From Anaerolineaceae bacterium (GTDB taxonomy: Bacteria; Chloroflexota; Anaerolineae; Anaerolineales; Anaerolineaceae), in NCBI GenBank assembly GCA_029975475.1, contig JARKPB010000009.1:1-64000 (forward strand): a DNA stretch of 64,000 nt. Direction: 5' to 3'. Positions 35,789 to 44,526 of this stretch are shown one piece after another. The position numbers and the translations under genes are program-made. Each line of letters begins with the position of its first letter. Positions within the stretch are counted from its first letter, which is position 1. The notes under the pieces are model-generated. The model was not told the DNA's origin. It saw only the letters and a program-made list of their open reading frames with translations, and ran no database searches.

Positions 35789-36277
35789 ATGAATAAAACA
35801 ACCAAAATTGTTCTGATTATTGGTGCGGTTATCCTGGCTGCGCTGGCAGGCGCGGGCGTGGCGCTGGCGCAGACCGAAAAACCGGTACAGCCCGGCTTTG
35901 GGCGCGGGATGAACGGCCCGCTGCAGTCTCACATGGAAGCCGCCATCGCGGCTGAACTGGGCATCAGCGTGGATGACCTGAGTGCCGCCCACGACGCCGG
36001 AAAAACCGCCTGGGACCTGGCTCAGGAAAAAGGCATGTCCTTTGAGCAGTTCACAGAAGCGATGACCCGCGCGCGCAAGGCCGCACTGGCTGCGGCGGTG
36101 AAAGCCGGCGATATCACCCAGGAACAGGCGGATTTTCTCGCCCAGCGCTGGGAACAGCGCGAGCAAATGCGCCAGAACGGCGCCAACTGTCAGCCGGGCA
36201 GCATGATGGGCCCGCGCGGTGATTTCGCTGGACGCGGCGGGCGCGGCATGCGCTGGCAGAACAGCCCCAATCCGTAA
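35789..36277 (+). CDS. Small secreted DUF2680-like protein
   Basis: This 162-residue protein has an N-terminal signal peptide (hydrophobic 7-24, then ALAQ). The mature part contains two helical units of the DUF2680 kind (ELGISVDDLSAAHDAGKT and AVKAGDITQEQADFLAQR). The tail is rich in Gly, Arg and Met (GPRGDFAGRGGRGMRW). Related proteins are found in Gram-positive and Chloroflexota genomes; the function is unknown. A GGAGG site precedes the ATG, and a hairpin terminator follows. Confidence 0.7.
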   Translation: MNKTTKIVLIIGAVILAALAGAGVALAQTEKPVQPGFGRGMNGPLQSHMEAAIAAELGISVDDLSAAHDAGKTAWDLAQEKGMSFEQFTEAMTRARKAALAAAVKAGDITQEQADFLAQRWEQREQMRQNGANCQPGSMMGPRGDFAGRGGRGMRWQNSPNP

Positions 36278-36294
36278 CCTTTGACAGTTCGATC

Positions 36295-36327
36295 ATGAAG
36301 CCCCGGCTCACGGGGCTTCATTCGTTT
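36295..36327. terminator. Bidirectional hairpin terminator
   Basis: ATGAAGCCCCG and CGGGGCTTCAT form an 11-bp stem with a 5-nt loop between the convergent DUF2680-like and GNAT genes; TCGTTT follows on the plus strand. Confidence 0.75.
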
Positions 36328-36330
36328 AAT

Positions 36331-36786
36331 TTAAGAGGCGCCGCCTGTCTGGAAGCGCATGATCTGTTCGCCCTCCAGCATCTCGCCAGTTTTCTGAAAA
36401 CCGTAACCTTCATAAATATGAATGGCCGCCTGGTTTTCCGGGTGAACGCTCAGGCGCAGCTCGCTGCAGCCGTAGGCGCTGAGCAGCGAATCGGCCACCA
36501 GCCGAAAAGCAGCCTTGCCGAACCCTTTGCCCTGTTCGCGCCGGTCAATCATGAAACGGCTGATCCAGTGGCGCGCAGGCACGGTCTCGCGGTCGACGCT
36601 GGTCATGCTGAAGCCGACCATGCGGTCACCGGCATAGATACCCCACAGGGCGTGATCGGGTTCATAGGCCGCCTGTGCCAGGGAATAGGGGTTGCTGGCG
36701 ACGTAATCGCGCTGATCGGGGTTCACTTCCAGCCTGGCGCATTCCTTCCAGTTTTCTTTGTTAATCGGGCGCAGGGTCAGGTTCAT
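36331..36786 (-). CDS. GNAT family N-acetyltransferase
   Basis: This 151-residue enzyme has the GNAT core: VGFSMTSVD strand, then the acetyl-CoA pyrophosphate loop RREQGKGFGKAAFRLV (Q/R-x-x-G-x-G/A, about 90-105), and the C-terminal NQAAIHIYEGYGFQKTGEM signature. The acceptor is unknown; resemblance to spermidine or ribosomal-protein acetyltransferases is only general. Its start overlaps the stop of the AONS-like gene by four bases (ATGA), so it is the last gene of that operon. Confidence 0.88.
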   Translation of the reverse strand: MNLTLRPINKENWKECARLEVNPDQRDYVASNPYSLAQAAYEPDHALWGIYAGDRMVGFSMTSVDRETVPARHWISRFMIDRREQGKGFGKAAFRLVADSLLSAYGCSELRLSVHPENQAAIHIYEGYGFQKTGEMLEGEQIMRFQTGGAS

Positions 36787-37898
36787 CGTTTTGCTCCGGG
36801 AGCGAGAATGTCTTGAACGGCGGCAAGCAGGCGGTCAATCTGATCCGCGCTGTGGGTGGCGAAAACCGCCACGCGCAGCGCCCCGCCCGGCGGGGTGCTG
36901 GAGTAGGTGGTCACATGCGCGGTGGCGATGCCGCGCTCAAAGAGGGCGTCTTTCAGCCTGCCCAGTTCAATCCCGGGCCGGGCGCGCAGACAGGTGATTG
37001 GCGCAGGGATGTCATCCAGTTCCCAGCCCAGGGAGCGAAAACCAGCGCGCAGCCGGGCAATATTCTCCCTCAGGCGCAGGCGCAGTTCCGGTTCGGTGCG
37101 CGCCAGCCGCAGCGCCGCGGCCGCTGCCGCCGCGGTAACCAGCGGCGGCGGGCTTGCGGCGATGTACACGCGCGAGCGGCGGTTGAGCAGATCGATCATC
37201 TCGGCGCTGGCTGTGATCACCCCGCCGTACCCGCCCAGGGCTTTGCTGAGGGTGTGGCTGGCCAGGCAGCGCGGGCTGTCTATGCCGTAATAATCCAGCG
37301 TGCCGCGCCCGCCGGGACCCAGAACACCCGAAGCGTGGGCATCATCCAGCACCACCAGCCCGTCATAGCGTTCGGCCAGTTCCAGGTAAGCCGGGGCGGG
37401 GGCCAGTTCGGCAGAAATGGGAAAAAGTCCGTCGCTCATAATCAGCGGGCGCTGGCCCGGAGTAAGGGTGTCCCTGATCTTTTTTGCCAGGTCGTCCACG
37501 GAACGGTGCTCAAAGGTTACCACCGGCATGCCGCTGGCGCGCGCCCCGTCCCAGATGCTAAAGTGGCTCCAGGCATCCACGAAAATCACCTCATACCGGC
37601 CGCTCAATCCCTGCGAGAGGATGGTGTTGCCCAGGTAGCCGCTGGCAAAGTAAAGGCAGGCTTCTGCATCAAAAAAAGCGCGGATTTCGGCTTCCAACCG
37701 GTCGTAGACCGGGCTTTCGCCGTAGCCGCCGCGCGAAGTTCCGGTGGCCAAACCGTATGTTTGCAGGCATTCTCCAGCAGCAGCCAGCACTTCCGGGCGG
37801 CTTTGCAGCCCCAGGTAGCTGGTGCCGGAAAAATAATCCATCTCGCGCCCGTTAAAGATCACGCGCGGGCCGACCGGGCTTTCCATGCGCAGGCTCAT
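36783..37898 (-). CDS. PLP-dependent alpha-oxoamine synthase-like enzyme (BioF/KBL family)
   Basis: This 371-residue fold-type I PLP enzyme has the family landmarks: N-terminal NGREMDYFSGTSYLGL, VVLDDAHASGVLGPGGRG (PLP pyridine Asp) and SHTLSKALGGYGG with the Schiff-base lysine. Members condense an acyl-CoA with an amino acid (8-amino-7-oxononanoate synthase, 2-amino-3-ketobutyrate ligase). No other biotin gene is in the window, and its neighbours degrade murein peptides, so a role other than biotin synthesis is possible. It lies 6 bp from the NlpC/P60 gene. Confidence 0.82.
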   Translation of the reverse strand: MSLRMESPVGPRVIFNGREMDYFSGTSYLGLQSRPEVLAAAGECLQTYGLATGTSRGGYGESPVYDRLEAEIRAFFDAEACLYFASGYLGNTILSQGLSGRYEVIFVDAWSHFSIWDGARASGMPVVTFEHRSVDDLAKKIRDTLTPGQRPLIMSDGLFPISAELAPAPAYLELAERYDGLVVLDDAHASGVLGPGGRGTLDYYGIDSPRCLASHTLSKALGGYGGVITASAEMIDLLNRRSRVYIAASPPPLVTAAAAAAALRLARTEPELRLRLRENIARLRAGFRSLGWELDDIPAPITCLRARPGIELGRLKDALFERGIATAHVTTYSSTPPGGALRVAVFATHSADQIDRLLAAVQDILAPGAKR

Positions 37899-37904
37899 GC
37901 GGAC

Positions 37905-38912
37905 CTAATCCTCAATAAAGGTGCAGCCGCCCTGCCAGCTTTCTTTCAGGTGCGCCACAGTCTGGATGTCATCCACATACACGCCGTTGCGGCTGCGCGA
38001 GGAATGGATGATCTGCCATCCGCCCAGACTGATGGCCACATGGGTGATCACGCGGCGTTCGCCGCTTTCGCCAAAGAAGACCAGATCGCCGGGGCGGTAC
38101 GGGGGTTCAACCGGGCGGCCGGCATCCATTTGCAGATCCGCATCGCGCGGCAGGATATAGCCAGACAGACGGTGCACGGCCTGCGCCAGGCCGGAACAGT
38201 CAATCCCGTGGCCGGTACAGCCTCCCCACAGGTATTGAACGCCGATCATGCGGTAGGCGTCTGCCAGGATCTGACGGCGGGCGGTTTCGCTGCGCAGCGG
38301 CAGGCCGGCCAGCGCGCGCAGTCCATCCAACCGCGCCCAGCCGCGCACATGCGCCTGCACTTCAGCCCATTCACCCCGCACCTGCAGCACGCGCACCCCG
38401 GTAGCGAACAGCAGGCGCGAGACCAGAGGCGCGTCGGGTTCGGGCGCGCTGAAAAGCGGCAAAACCGGTGCGCAGACCAGGTGCGTGGGCGTTTCGGGAG
38501 GAGTGCCCAGATACAAGCGGTAGGTCCAGCCCAGGTAGCCGTCTGCCTGGCGCACGTACACCCAGCTGCCTTCCTCAAAGAGAACTTCCACCTGGGCGCC
38601 AAATACCATCTGGCTGAGCTGTTCAGAAAGCCACGACGGACCGGCATGCAGCCCGGTCAGGTTGGTGGCGACAGCGAGGCGCGGGTTCGCGGCGGCGCGC
38701 AGTACCTGAACCCCGGCGGAATCCACCTTTAGCGCGGGAAAAGCGGCTGAAAGTCCGCCGGCGACCGCGCTGAGGATGTCTGAATCCAGCACACGGCCCT
38801 TTAGGACGAGCGTGCCGCCCTGCAGAGCGGGTTCAATTTCCACCAGATGAAAGCGGGTGTCGCTGTAAGCGGACAGCAGCGATTTCAATTCTTCTTGGAT
38901 CTTTTCAATCAT
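37905..38912 (-). CDS. NlpC/P60 family murein peptidase with SH3-like domains
   Basis: The protein is 335 residues. The N-terminal 70 residues are unassigned; two SH3-like segments follow (about 75-130 and 140-195). The C-terminal 120 residues are an NlpC/P60 cysteine peptidase with the YLWGGCTGHGIDCSGLAQ active-site region (catalytic Cys in DCSGL) and the TH-VAIS histidine. Such enzymes (YkfC type) cleave gamma-D-Glu-diaminopimelate bonds in murein peptides. No signal peptide is evident, which favours cytosolic peptide recycling. The next gene upstream is a dipeptide epimerase, the expected partner. Confidence 0.9.
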   Translation of the reverse strand: MIEKIQEELKSLLSAYSDTRFHLVEIEPALQGGTLVLKGRVLDSDILSAVAGGLSAAFPALKVDSAGVQVLRAAANPRLAVATNLTGLHAGPSWLSEQLSQMVFGAQVEVLFEEGSWVYVRQADGYLGWTYRLYLGTPPETPTHLVCAPVLPLFSAPEPDAPLVSRLLFATGVRVLQVRGEWAEVQAHVRGWARLDGLRALAGLPLRSETARRQILADAYRMIGVQYLWGGCTGHGIDCSGLAQAVHRLSGYILPRDADLQMDAGRPVEPPYRPGDLVFFGESGERRVITHVAISLGGWQIIHSSRSRNGVYVDDIQTVAHLKESWQGGCTFIED

Positions 38913-38928
38913 CAGGTCTCTCCTCAGT

Positions 38929-39948
38929 TCAGGCAGCGGGTTCGGCGCCGATACCGGGCCGCTCGGGAAGGGTGATCACAGCGTGATGGTCGTACTGTAA
39001 GCCCGTAAACGGGTCGTTGGTAATCAACATTGGTGCATCCAGGTCGAGCCACTCGGCCAGCCCGCCCAGGTGCGCCATGGCGGTGGTACCGAGGGAGGTT
39101 TCGACCATGCAGCCGAGCATGACGCGCAGGCCGAGCGCCTGGGCGCGGCGCAGAATGCGCAGCCCGGCAGAAAGCCCGCCGACTTTCATTAATTTAAGGT
39201 TGATCCCCTGCACGCCGGCCCGCGCCAGGCTTTCAACATCTTCCAGTGTCTGCACGCTTTCATCCGCCACAATCGGCAGGCGGGTCTGCTTTTGCAGCAG
39301 GCCCATACCTTCATGGTCGCGCTTTTCCAGCGGTTGTTCAATCAGTTCCAGATCAAAGGCTTCCAGCGGGCGCAGGAGATCGAGGGCGTCTTCGCGGCTC
39401 CAGCCGGCGTTGGCATCCACGCGCAGGCGCACATCCGGCCGGGCGGCGCGGATCGCGGCCAGGCGGGCGCGGTCATCCTGGCTGCCCAGTTTTACTTTGA
39501 TGATCGGGTAACTGGCGATCTGAAGAGCCATCTGCGCCATTTCTTGCGGTTCGGCGATGGCGATGGTGAAAGAAGTTGGACGCGGCTGCGGTTTGGGAAG
39601 GCCGAGCAGCTGATAAAGCGGCATGCCGCGCTGGCGGGCAATCCGGTCATGCAGAGCCAGATCAAGAGCGCAGCGCGCCGGGGCCGGGCCGTCTTTGCCC
39701 ACCCAGGTTTCGATTTCGGCGGGGTCTTCCGGAAACGGATCGCTGCGCGCGGCAGCTCTGGCCCAGCAGGCGGTCATCTCCTCTTCAGATACGCCGTAAT
39801 AGGGCGGAATGGTGCCTTCACCGAAGCCGCTGCCGTCCTCCAGCCGCAAGATAAACGCCTGGCGGGTTTCACTGACCCCGTAAGACAGGCGGAACGGGTT
39901 GCGCAGTTTTAGTTCATAGCGCTCCCAGGTAATGCGTGCCTTGCTCAT
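38929..39948 (-). CDS. Dipeptide epimerase (L-Ala-D/L-Glu epimerase type, enolase superfamily)
   Basis: This 339-residue enzyme has the muconate-lactonising subgroup motifs: KVKLGS (K-x-K base), RVDANAGWS and IEQPLEKRD (metal ligands), VADESVQ, and the second catalytic lysine in INLKLMKVGG. These match the L-Ala-D/L-Glu epimerases, which convert murein-derived L-Ala-D-Glu to an ordinary dipeptide. The adjacent NlpC/P60 peptidase would release this substrate. The order resembles the Bacillus ykf cluster. Exact dipeptide specificity is unproven. Confidence 0.88.
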   Translation of the reverse strand: MSKARITWERYELKLRNPFRLSYGVSETRQAFILRLEDGSGFGEGTIPPYYGVSEEEMTACWARAAARSDPFPEDPAEIETWVGKDGPAPARCALDLALHDRIARQRGMPLYQLLGLPKPQPRPTSFTIAIAEPQEMAQMALQIASYPIIKVKLGSQDDRARLAAIRAARPDVRLRVDANAGWSREDALDLLRPLEAFDLELIEQPLEKRDHEGMGLLQKQTRLPIVADESVQTLEDVESLARAGVQGINLKLMKVGGLSAGLRILRRAQALGLRVMLGCMVETSLGTTAMAHLGGLAEWLDLDAPMLITNDPFTGLQYDHHAVITLPERPGIGAEPAA

Positions 39949-39970
39949 CCTGCTCCTCCCCGAAAAAAAA

Positions 39971-40918
39971 TCAGCCTTTCAGGCTCTCGATAATATTGTC
40001 CAGGTCCTCATCATCCCCGTAACGCAGGCGCAGATACGAGATGTACCGCTCCGGGTGGACCGCGCCTGAGCGCACGGCGGCCCGCACTGCGCAGCCCGGC
40101 TCGCGGCGGTGGGTGCAGTCGTTGAACTGACAGTCAGCCACCAGCGGCCGTATCTCTGGAAAATACCCGTCCAGTTCTTCAGGCTGGGTATCCCAGAGCG
40201 CCACGGCGCGCAGCCCGGGCAGGTCCGCCACCCAACCGCCGGCATCCAGCGGAAAGAGTTCGCGCACAACCGTGGTGTGGCGGCCTTTCGTGTTTGCCAG
40301 GCTGACATCCCGCACAGCCAGACCCAGCTCTGGTTGAATTGCGTTCAGCAGGCTGGACTTTCCGACGCCGGAAGGACCCGCCAGACCGGTGAGCCTGCCG
40401 GCCAGCGCGGCGCGCAGGGCATCAATTCCGATCTGTTGAGCCGCGGAAGTGAACAGCACCGGATACCCCAGCGGCGGGTACATGCCGAAGAGGCGCCGGG
40501 CGGCTTCCAGGCCGATTAAATCCACTTTATTGGCGACAATCAGCGCCGGAATGCCCTGTTTCTCGGCGATGACCAGAAAACGGTCGAGCATGCGCAGATG
40601 CGGATCGGGATTGGCGCAGGCAAAAACAAAGACCACCTGGTCAATATTGGCCAGCAGGATCTGTTGATAGTCGCCTTTTGGGGTCGGGTCGCTGCGCACC
40701 AGGGCGGAACGGCGCGGTAAAATCTCTTCGATTGCCCCCCCGCCCTGAACCAGCGAGATGCGCACTTCGTCTCCCACGGCAATCACATCCCCCTGGAAGG
40801 AACGCCGTTTCAATCGGCCGCGCAGCGAGCAAATTACCCGGCCCTGCGCGGTCTGGACGGTGTAAAACCCAGATTGAAGGCGGAGAACCCGCCCCGGGAT
40901 GAGCGCTTTTTCAACCAT
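39971..40918 (-). CDS. rsgA: Ribosome small subunit-dependent GTPase A
   Basis: This 315-residue circularly permuted GTPase acts late in 30S assembly. An N-terminal OB fold is followed by the permuted motif order: NKVDL (G4), then GPSGVGKSSLLNAI (G1), then DLPGL (G3). A C-terminal zinc site follows (C...C-x-H...C in CQFNDCTHRREPGC). Its ATG overlaps the TAA of the upstream penicillin-binding protein gene by one base, so the two are translationally coupled. Confidence 0.96.
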   Translation of the reverse strand: MVEKALIPGRVLRLQSGFYTVQTAQGRVICSLRGRLKRRSFQGDVIAVGDEVRISLVQGGGAIEEILPRRSALVRSDPTPKGDYQQILLANIDQVVFVFACANPDPHLRMLDRFLVIAEKQGIPALIVANKVDLIGLEAARRLFGMYPPLGYPVLFTSAAQQIGIDALRAALAGRLTGLAGPSGVGKSSLLNAIQPELGLAVRDVSLANTKGRHTTVVRELFPLDAGGWVADLPGLRAVALWDTQPEELDGYFPEIRPLVADCQFNDCTHRREPGCAVRAAVRSGAVHPERYISYLRLRYGDDEDLDNIIESLKG

Positions 40919-43113
40919 TACGGCGCGGGGGTGCTTTCCTGTTGGCTGCCTTCAGGGGTCGCGGTGACGGCTGAAGTTGGCGTTCGGGTTACATAGAAAG
41001 TCGATTCCCAGGGGAAGAGCGTGTTTGCCTCACCGAAGAAATATAACTCCACCATGCGGCGGAAAATCGGCGCGGCGATTTCAGAGCCTTCTCCGGCATT
41101 TTCAGCAAAGACCACGATGGCGATATCCGGCCGGTCGGGGTTTTGGGCAGCGGTGTAACCGCCAAACCAGGCGTGCGGGTTGCCGGCCGGGTTCTGGGCC
41201 GTGCCGGTCTTGCCGTAGACCGGGATGGTCAGGCCGAGAAAGGCGCGCCGGGCGGTGCCGCGGCGGTCAGCGACGACCATGCGCATGGCTTCCTGAATAT
41301 CGGTCAGGGTTTCCGGTTTGAGCGGCAGTTTTCCGCGGATTTCAGGGGTGAAGGTGATGGTGGGTTCGCTGCTCGTGCCGCCGATTTTCTCAATGATCTG
41401 CGGGCGGTAGAGCGTTCCGCCGTTGCCGATCGCGGCGTAATAGTTGACCACCTGCAGCGGGGTGACCAGCATGGCTCCCTGACCGATCGCCAGTTGAACG
41501 GCGTCGTTATCGCTGGTTGGATCGGGGATCGAGCCAGGATCTTCCGCCACAGCGCCGATGCCCGTGGCGGTGCCGAGTCCAAAGGCGCGCGCCATGTTGC
41601 TGACATCTTTGGGTCGGTTCTGCCGGAACAGATCCAGGCCAATATGGTAGAACCAGGGATTGCAGGAACGCATCAAGCCCTGCTGTAAGGTCAGCTTGCC
41701 GGAAGGCGGTAATTCTTTGGCGTAGGTCCAGTCGTAAAGCGGCTCGCCGGGCAATTCAGTAAACGCGTGCTGGCAGTCATACACGCTGTCTTTGGTGTAA
41801 AGGCCGCTTTCCAGGGCGGCGGCCATTGGGATGACCTTAAAGACCGAGCCAGGCGGATAAGACGACTGCGCGGCGCGGTTCAAGAGGGGGTTGTTCGGAT
41901 CGTTGAGCGGTGATTTGGTCAGGTAGCTGACGTTGACATTGTTCGGGTCAAGGATATTGGGGTCAAAATCAGGAGAAGAGGCCATGGCCAGAATGCGGCC
42001 CGTGTTGAGTTCCATCACCACGATTGCGCCGTTAAAACCGGCGATTGATTTTTCCGCGCCAAGTTGTAAATCTTTATCCAGGGTGGTGGTGATGTTCTCG
42101 GAAGGGATGGCGGGGGCCGAGGCGATGCGGGTGATGATGCTGCCGTCCGGCGCTACCAGATACAGGTCGCCGCCAATCTTACCGGTGAGATAGGCGTCGC
42201 CCCATTTTTCAATTCCCGAAGCGCCGATGCGTTCATCGCCGCGGTACCCTTTGCGTTTGTAGGCTTCAAGTTCGTCTTTGGTGATAAACAGGGTGTAGCC
42301 GATCGTTTGCGCGGCGATCCCGCCTTCATAATACAGGCGGGTGGTGTAGGGACTGAGGCGAATCCCGCCGGCGCTTTTGAGCGCATCCAGACGGGCATTG
42401 ACCTGATCCGCGGAGGCTTCGCCGACCGGGATGTACCAGTCGGGACCGGCGTCTTCATACAGCGATTTGATCTCTGCCTGGGTGCGGCCGGTGAGGGCGG
42501 AAAGTTCCCGCAGCAGGGTCGTGTTGCTTTTTATCTCACCCGGGACGATGCCGATGGCGTACGCCTGGGTTTGTCCGGCGATGATCTGGCCGTTGCGGTC
42601 GTAGATATCGCCGCGGGCGGGGACCTGGGAATCAAGGCGCAGGCGGTTACCGCCCTTCATTTCATAGAAAATAATGCTGTCATCCCAGACGATCTTCCAG
42701 GTGTTGTCCTCCAGGGTCAGGTTCATTTCAGTGGAGGTCTTGATGTCTGTAAACAGGTTGGTGTGGTACTGAATCGTGTATGCCGCTTTGGCGCTGCTGA
42801 TGTCGGTGACCACGGATTGAATGGTGTAATCCAGGTTTTTCAGGGTCAGACTGATAGCCGTGTCTTTGAAGAGTTTGGTGAAATCTTCCAGGCTGATGGC
42901 ATCCCGGCTGACCCGACTGAGGCGCTCGTACATCGCGGCATAATCTTCAGCCTTCCATAATTCAAGAAATTCGGAGACGGCCGGTTGAGGATCAGGTGCG
43001 CGGGTCGTGTTCACCACCGGCGGCGGCAGGGTCGCCTGAGATGCCGGCGCGCCGCTGCCGTTGCAGGCGGTTAGCAGAAAAACCATGAGCAGCAGAAGAT
43101 ACAACCGTTTCAT
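40918..43113 (-). CDS. Penicillin-binding transpeptidase lipoprotein with MecA-like NTF2 domain
   Basis: This 731-residue protein has a lipobox (LLTAC, Cys17), then an NTF2-like MecA N-terminal domain (about 40-155), a PBP dimerisation region (DSQVPARGDIYDRNG onward) and a transpeptidase domain. Active-site motifs are present: S-x-x-K in PGSVFKV (about 427-430), S-C-N in MRSCNPW and K-T-G-T in YGKTGTAQNP. It cross-links peptidoglycan outside the membrane. A lipid anchor in place of the usual transmembrane helix is notable. A Thr/Pro/Ser tail ends the protein. An AGGAGG site precedes the ATG. Confidence 0.92.
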   Translation of the reverse strand: MKRLYLLLLMVFLLTACNGSGAPASQATLPPPVVNTTRAPDPQPAVSEFLELWKAEDYAAMYERLSRVSRDAISLEDFTKLFKDTAISLTLKNLDYTIQSVVTDISSAKAAYTIQYHTNLFTDIKTSTEMNLTLEDNTWKIVWDDSIIFYEMKGGNRLRLDSQVPARGDIYDRNGQIIAGQTQAYAIGIVPGEIKSNTTLLRELSALTGRTQAEIKSLYEDAGPDWYIPVGEASADQVNARLDALKSAGGIRLSPYTTRLYYEGGIAAQTIGYTLFITKDELEAYKRKGYRGDERIGASGIEKWGDAYLTGKIGGDLYLVAPDGSIITRIASAPAIPSENITTTLDKDLQLGAEKSIAGFNGAIVVMELNTGRILAMASSPDFDPNILDPNNVNVSYLTKSPLNDPNNPLLNRAAQSSYPPGSVFKVIPMAAALESGLYTKDSVYDCQHAFTELPGEPLYDWTYAKELPPSGKLTLQQGLMRSCNPWFYHIGLDLFRQNRPKDVSNMARAFGLGTATGIGAVAEDPGSIPDPTSDNDAVQLAIGQGAMLVTPLQVVNYYAAIGNGGTLYRPQIIEKIGGTSSEPTITFTPEIRGKLPLKPETLTDIQEAMRMVVADRRGTARRAFLGLTIPVYGKTGTAQNPAGNPHAWFGGYTAAQNPDRPDIAIVVFAENAGEGSEIAAPIFRRMVELYFFGEANTLFPWESTFYVTRTPTSAVTATPEGSQQESTPAP

Positions 43114-43143
43114 AAACCAAACCTCCTGGCGTTGAGCCAGTCA

Positions 43144-43812
43144 TTATCCAGTATTCTCGCCAGCAAGCACTTTTTGGCTGATGGGACAATCATACCGCAA
43201 ATTTTGCTGGCATACAGCCGGGATATCCACCGGGGGCGTCAGGCCGAGCTTTGCCATACTGCGCGCCAGATGGCAGAGCGGCAGGCCCATGACGCTGGCG
43301 AAGCAGCCGCGAAAGTTTTCTACCGGGTGAAACCCGGCGTGCTGAATGGCGTAGGCGCCGGCTTTATCCAGCGGGTCGCCGCTGGCGACGTAGGCTTCCA
43401 TCTCGGCATCGCTGTAAGCGCGCATGGGTACCTGTGAAACGCACAGGTCAGAAACACGGCGGCGTTTTCCGGGTTGCGAAACGGTGATCGCGGTAAAGAC
43501 CCGGTGGCTGCGCCCGCGCAGCCGGCGAAGCATTTCCAGCGCCTCGTCGGGGGTGGCGGGTTTGCCCAGCAGCCCGAAGTCGTCGGCGACGGTGGTATCC
43601 GCCGCCAGCACCACCTGGGCAATCACTCCAAACGGCTCCACCGCGCGGGCTTTGCTTTCCGCCAGGCGAGAAACATACGCCGCCGGAGCTTCGCCGGGCA
43701 GCAGGCTTTCATCCACATCTGCCGGTTGGACTTCGAAAGTCCAGCCGGTCCAGGCAAGCATTTGCTGGCGGCGGGGCGAAGCGGAGGCTAATAAAATCAA
43801 CGGGGTCAACAT
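43144..43812 (-). CDS. maf: Maf-like nucleoside triphosphate pyrophosphatase
   Basis: This 222-residue enzyme hydrolyses non-canonical or excess nucleoside triphosphates (dTTP, UTP, CTP). It has LLASASPRRQQML near the N-terminus, the VVLAADTTVADD strand with catalytic Asp residues, RRLRGRSHRVFTAI, and DKAGAYAIQ. The ATG at 43812 was chosen because the Maf N-terminal motif begins two to five residues later; the longer open frame upstream runs through the xpt promoter. The C-terminal 25 residues extend beyond the usual family end. Confidence 0.93.
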   Translation of the reverse strand: MLTPLILLASASPRRQQMLAWTGWTFEVQPADVDESLLPGEAPAAYVSRLAESKARAVEPFGVIAQVVLAADTTVADDFGLLGKPATPDEALEMLRRLRGRSHRVFTAITVSQPGKRRRVSDLCVSQVPMRAYSDAEMEAYVASGDPLDKAGAYAIQHAGFHPVENFRGCFASVMGLPLCHLARSMAKLGLTPPVDIPAVCQQNLRYDCPISQKVLAGENTG

Positions 43813-43871
43813 TTGCAGCGATTCTAACACACTTGCCTGCGCGTCATTTATTGCCAATCTCTGCGCAAGCC

Positions 43872-43899
43872 TTGCGCTGTGGACAGGCTGATGTAAAAT
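43872..43899 (+). promoter_or_regulatory. Promoter of xpt-guaA
   Basis: TTGCGC (43872-43877), a 16-bp spacer and TAAAAT (43894-43899). The 18 bases 43882-43899 are identical to the sequence ahead of the FHA-domain gene at 46085-46102. Confidence 0.6.
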
Positions 43900-43929
43900 G
43901 TCCATACAACCCATTTCCGGAGGAAACTT

Positions 43930-44526
43930 ATGCAGGCGTTGAAGGACCGTATCTGTTCGGAAGGCGCGGTACTGAATGGGGGGATTCTCAAGGTTGACAG
44001 CTTTATCAACCACCAGGTTGACCCGCTGTTGATGGATCAATGCGGGCAGGAACTGGCGCGGCGCTTCGCCGCGGTGCGCCCCACCCGCGTGTTAACCGCA
44101 GAGATCTCCGGGATCGCTCCGGCGCTGACCACCGCTTTTCACCTGGGTGTGCCGGTCGTGTACGCCCGCAAGATAAAGCCAATCACCATGCCGGATACCG
44201 TGTACCTGACCGTGGCGCCTTCGCATACCAAAGGACGTCTGGTGGATCTGATTGTTTCTCCAGAATATCTTGCCCCGGGCGAACGGGTGTTGATTATTGA
44301 TGATTTCCTGGCTTCCGGCGCGACCATCCTGGGGCTGGTGCGTTTGGCCAAGACCGCTGGCAGCACGCTGGTCGGAATTGGCGCTTTAATTGAAAAATCG
44401 TTTGAAGGCGGGCGCCAGGCGCTTGAATCTCTGGGGGTGCAGGTTGAGTCGCTGGTTTGCATCACGCAGCTGGGCGAAAAAATCGTCTTCGCGGACGACG
44501 AACAGGGAGAAACCAGCGCTTCATGA
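43930..44526 (+). CDS. xpt: Xanthine phosphoribosyltransferase
   Basis: This 198-residue enzyme converts xanthine and PRPP to XMP. It has the family N-terminus ([29 protein letters not shown] in two parts) and the PRPP motif [13 protein letters not shown] (D124, D125). A GGAGGAAA site precedes the ATG. Its stop overlaps the guaA start (ATGA), so XMP made by salvage is handed to GMP synthase encoded next. No purine riboswitch-like fold is seen in the 30-nt leader, unlike Bacillus xpt. Confidence 0.95.
   Translation: MQALKDRICSEGAVLNGGILKVDSFINHQVDPLLMDQCGQELARRFAAVRPTRVLTAEISGIAPALTTAFHLGVPVVYARKIKPITMPDTVYLTVAPSHTKGRLVDLIVSPEYLAPGERVLIIDDFLASGATILGLVRLAKTAGSTLVGIGALIEKSFEGGRQALESLGVQVESLVCITQLGEKIVFADDEQGETSAS

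Noticed and set aside
36813-38732. Plus-strand open frame of 639 codons
   Set aside because: It is antisense to the AONS-like and NlpC/P60 genes and rich in Ala, Gly, Arg and Gln with no domain motif, typical of a shadow frame in GC-rich DNA.
43900-43929. Purine riboswitch before xpt-guaA
   Set aside because: The leader is only about 30 nt, too short for the aptamer, and no conserved core is seen.
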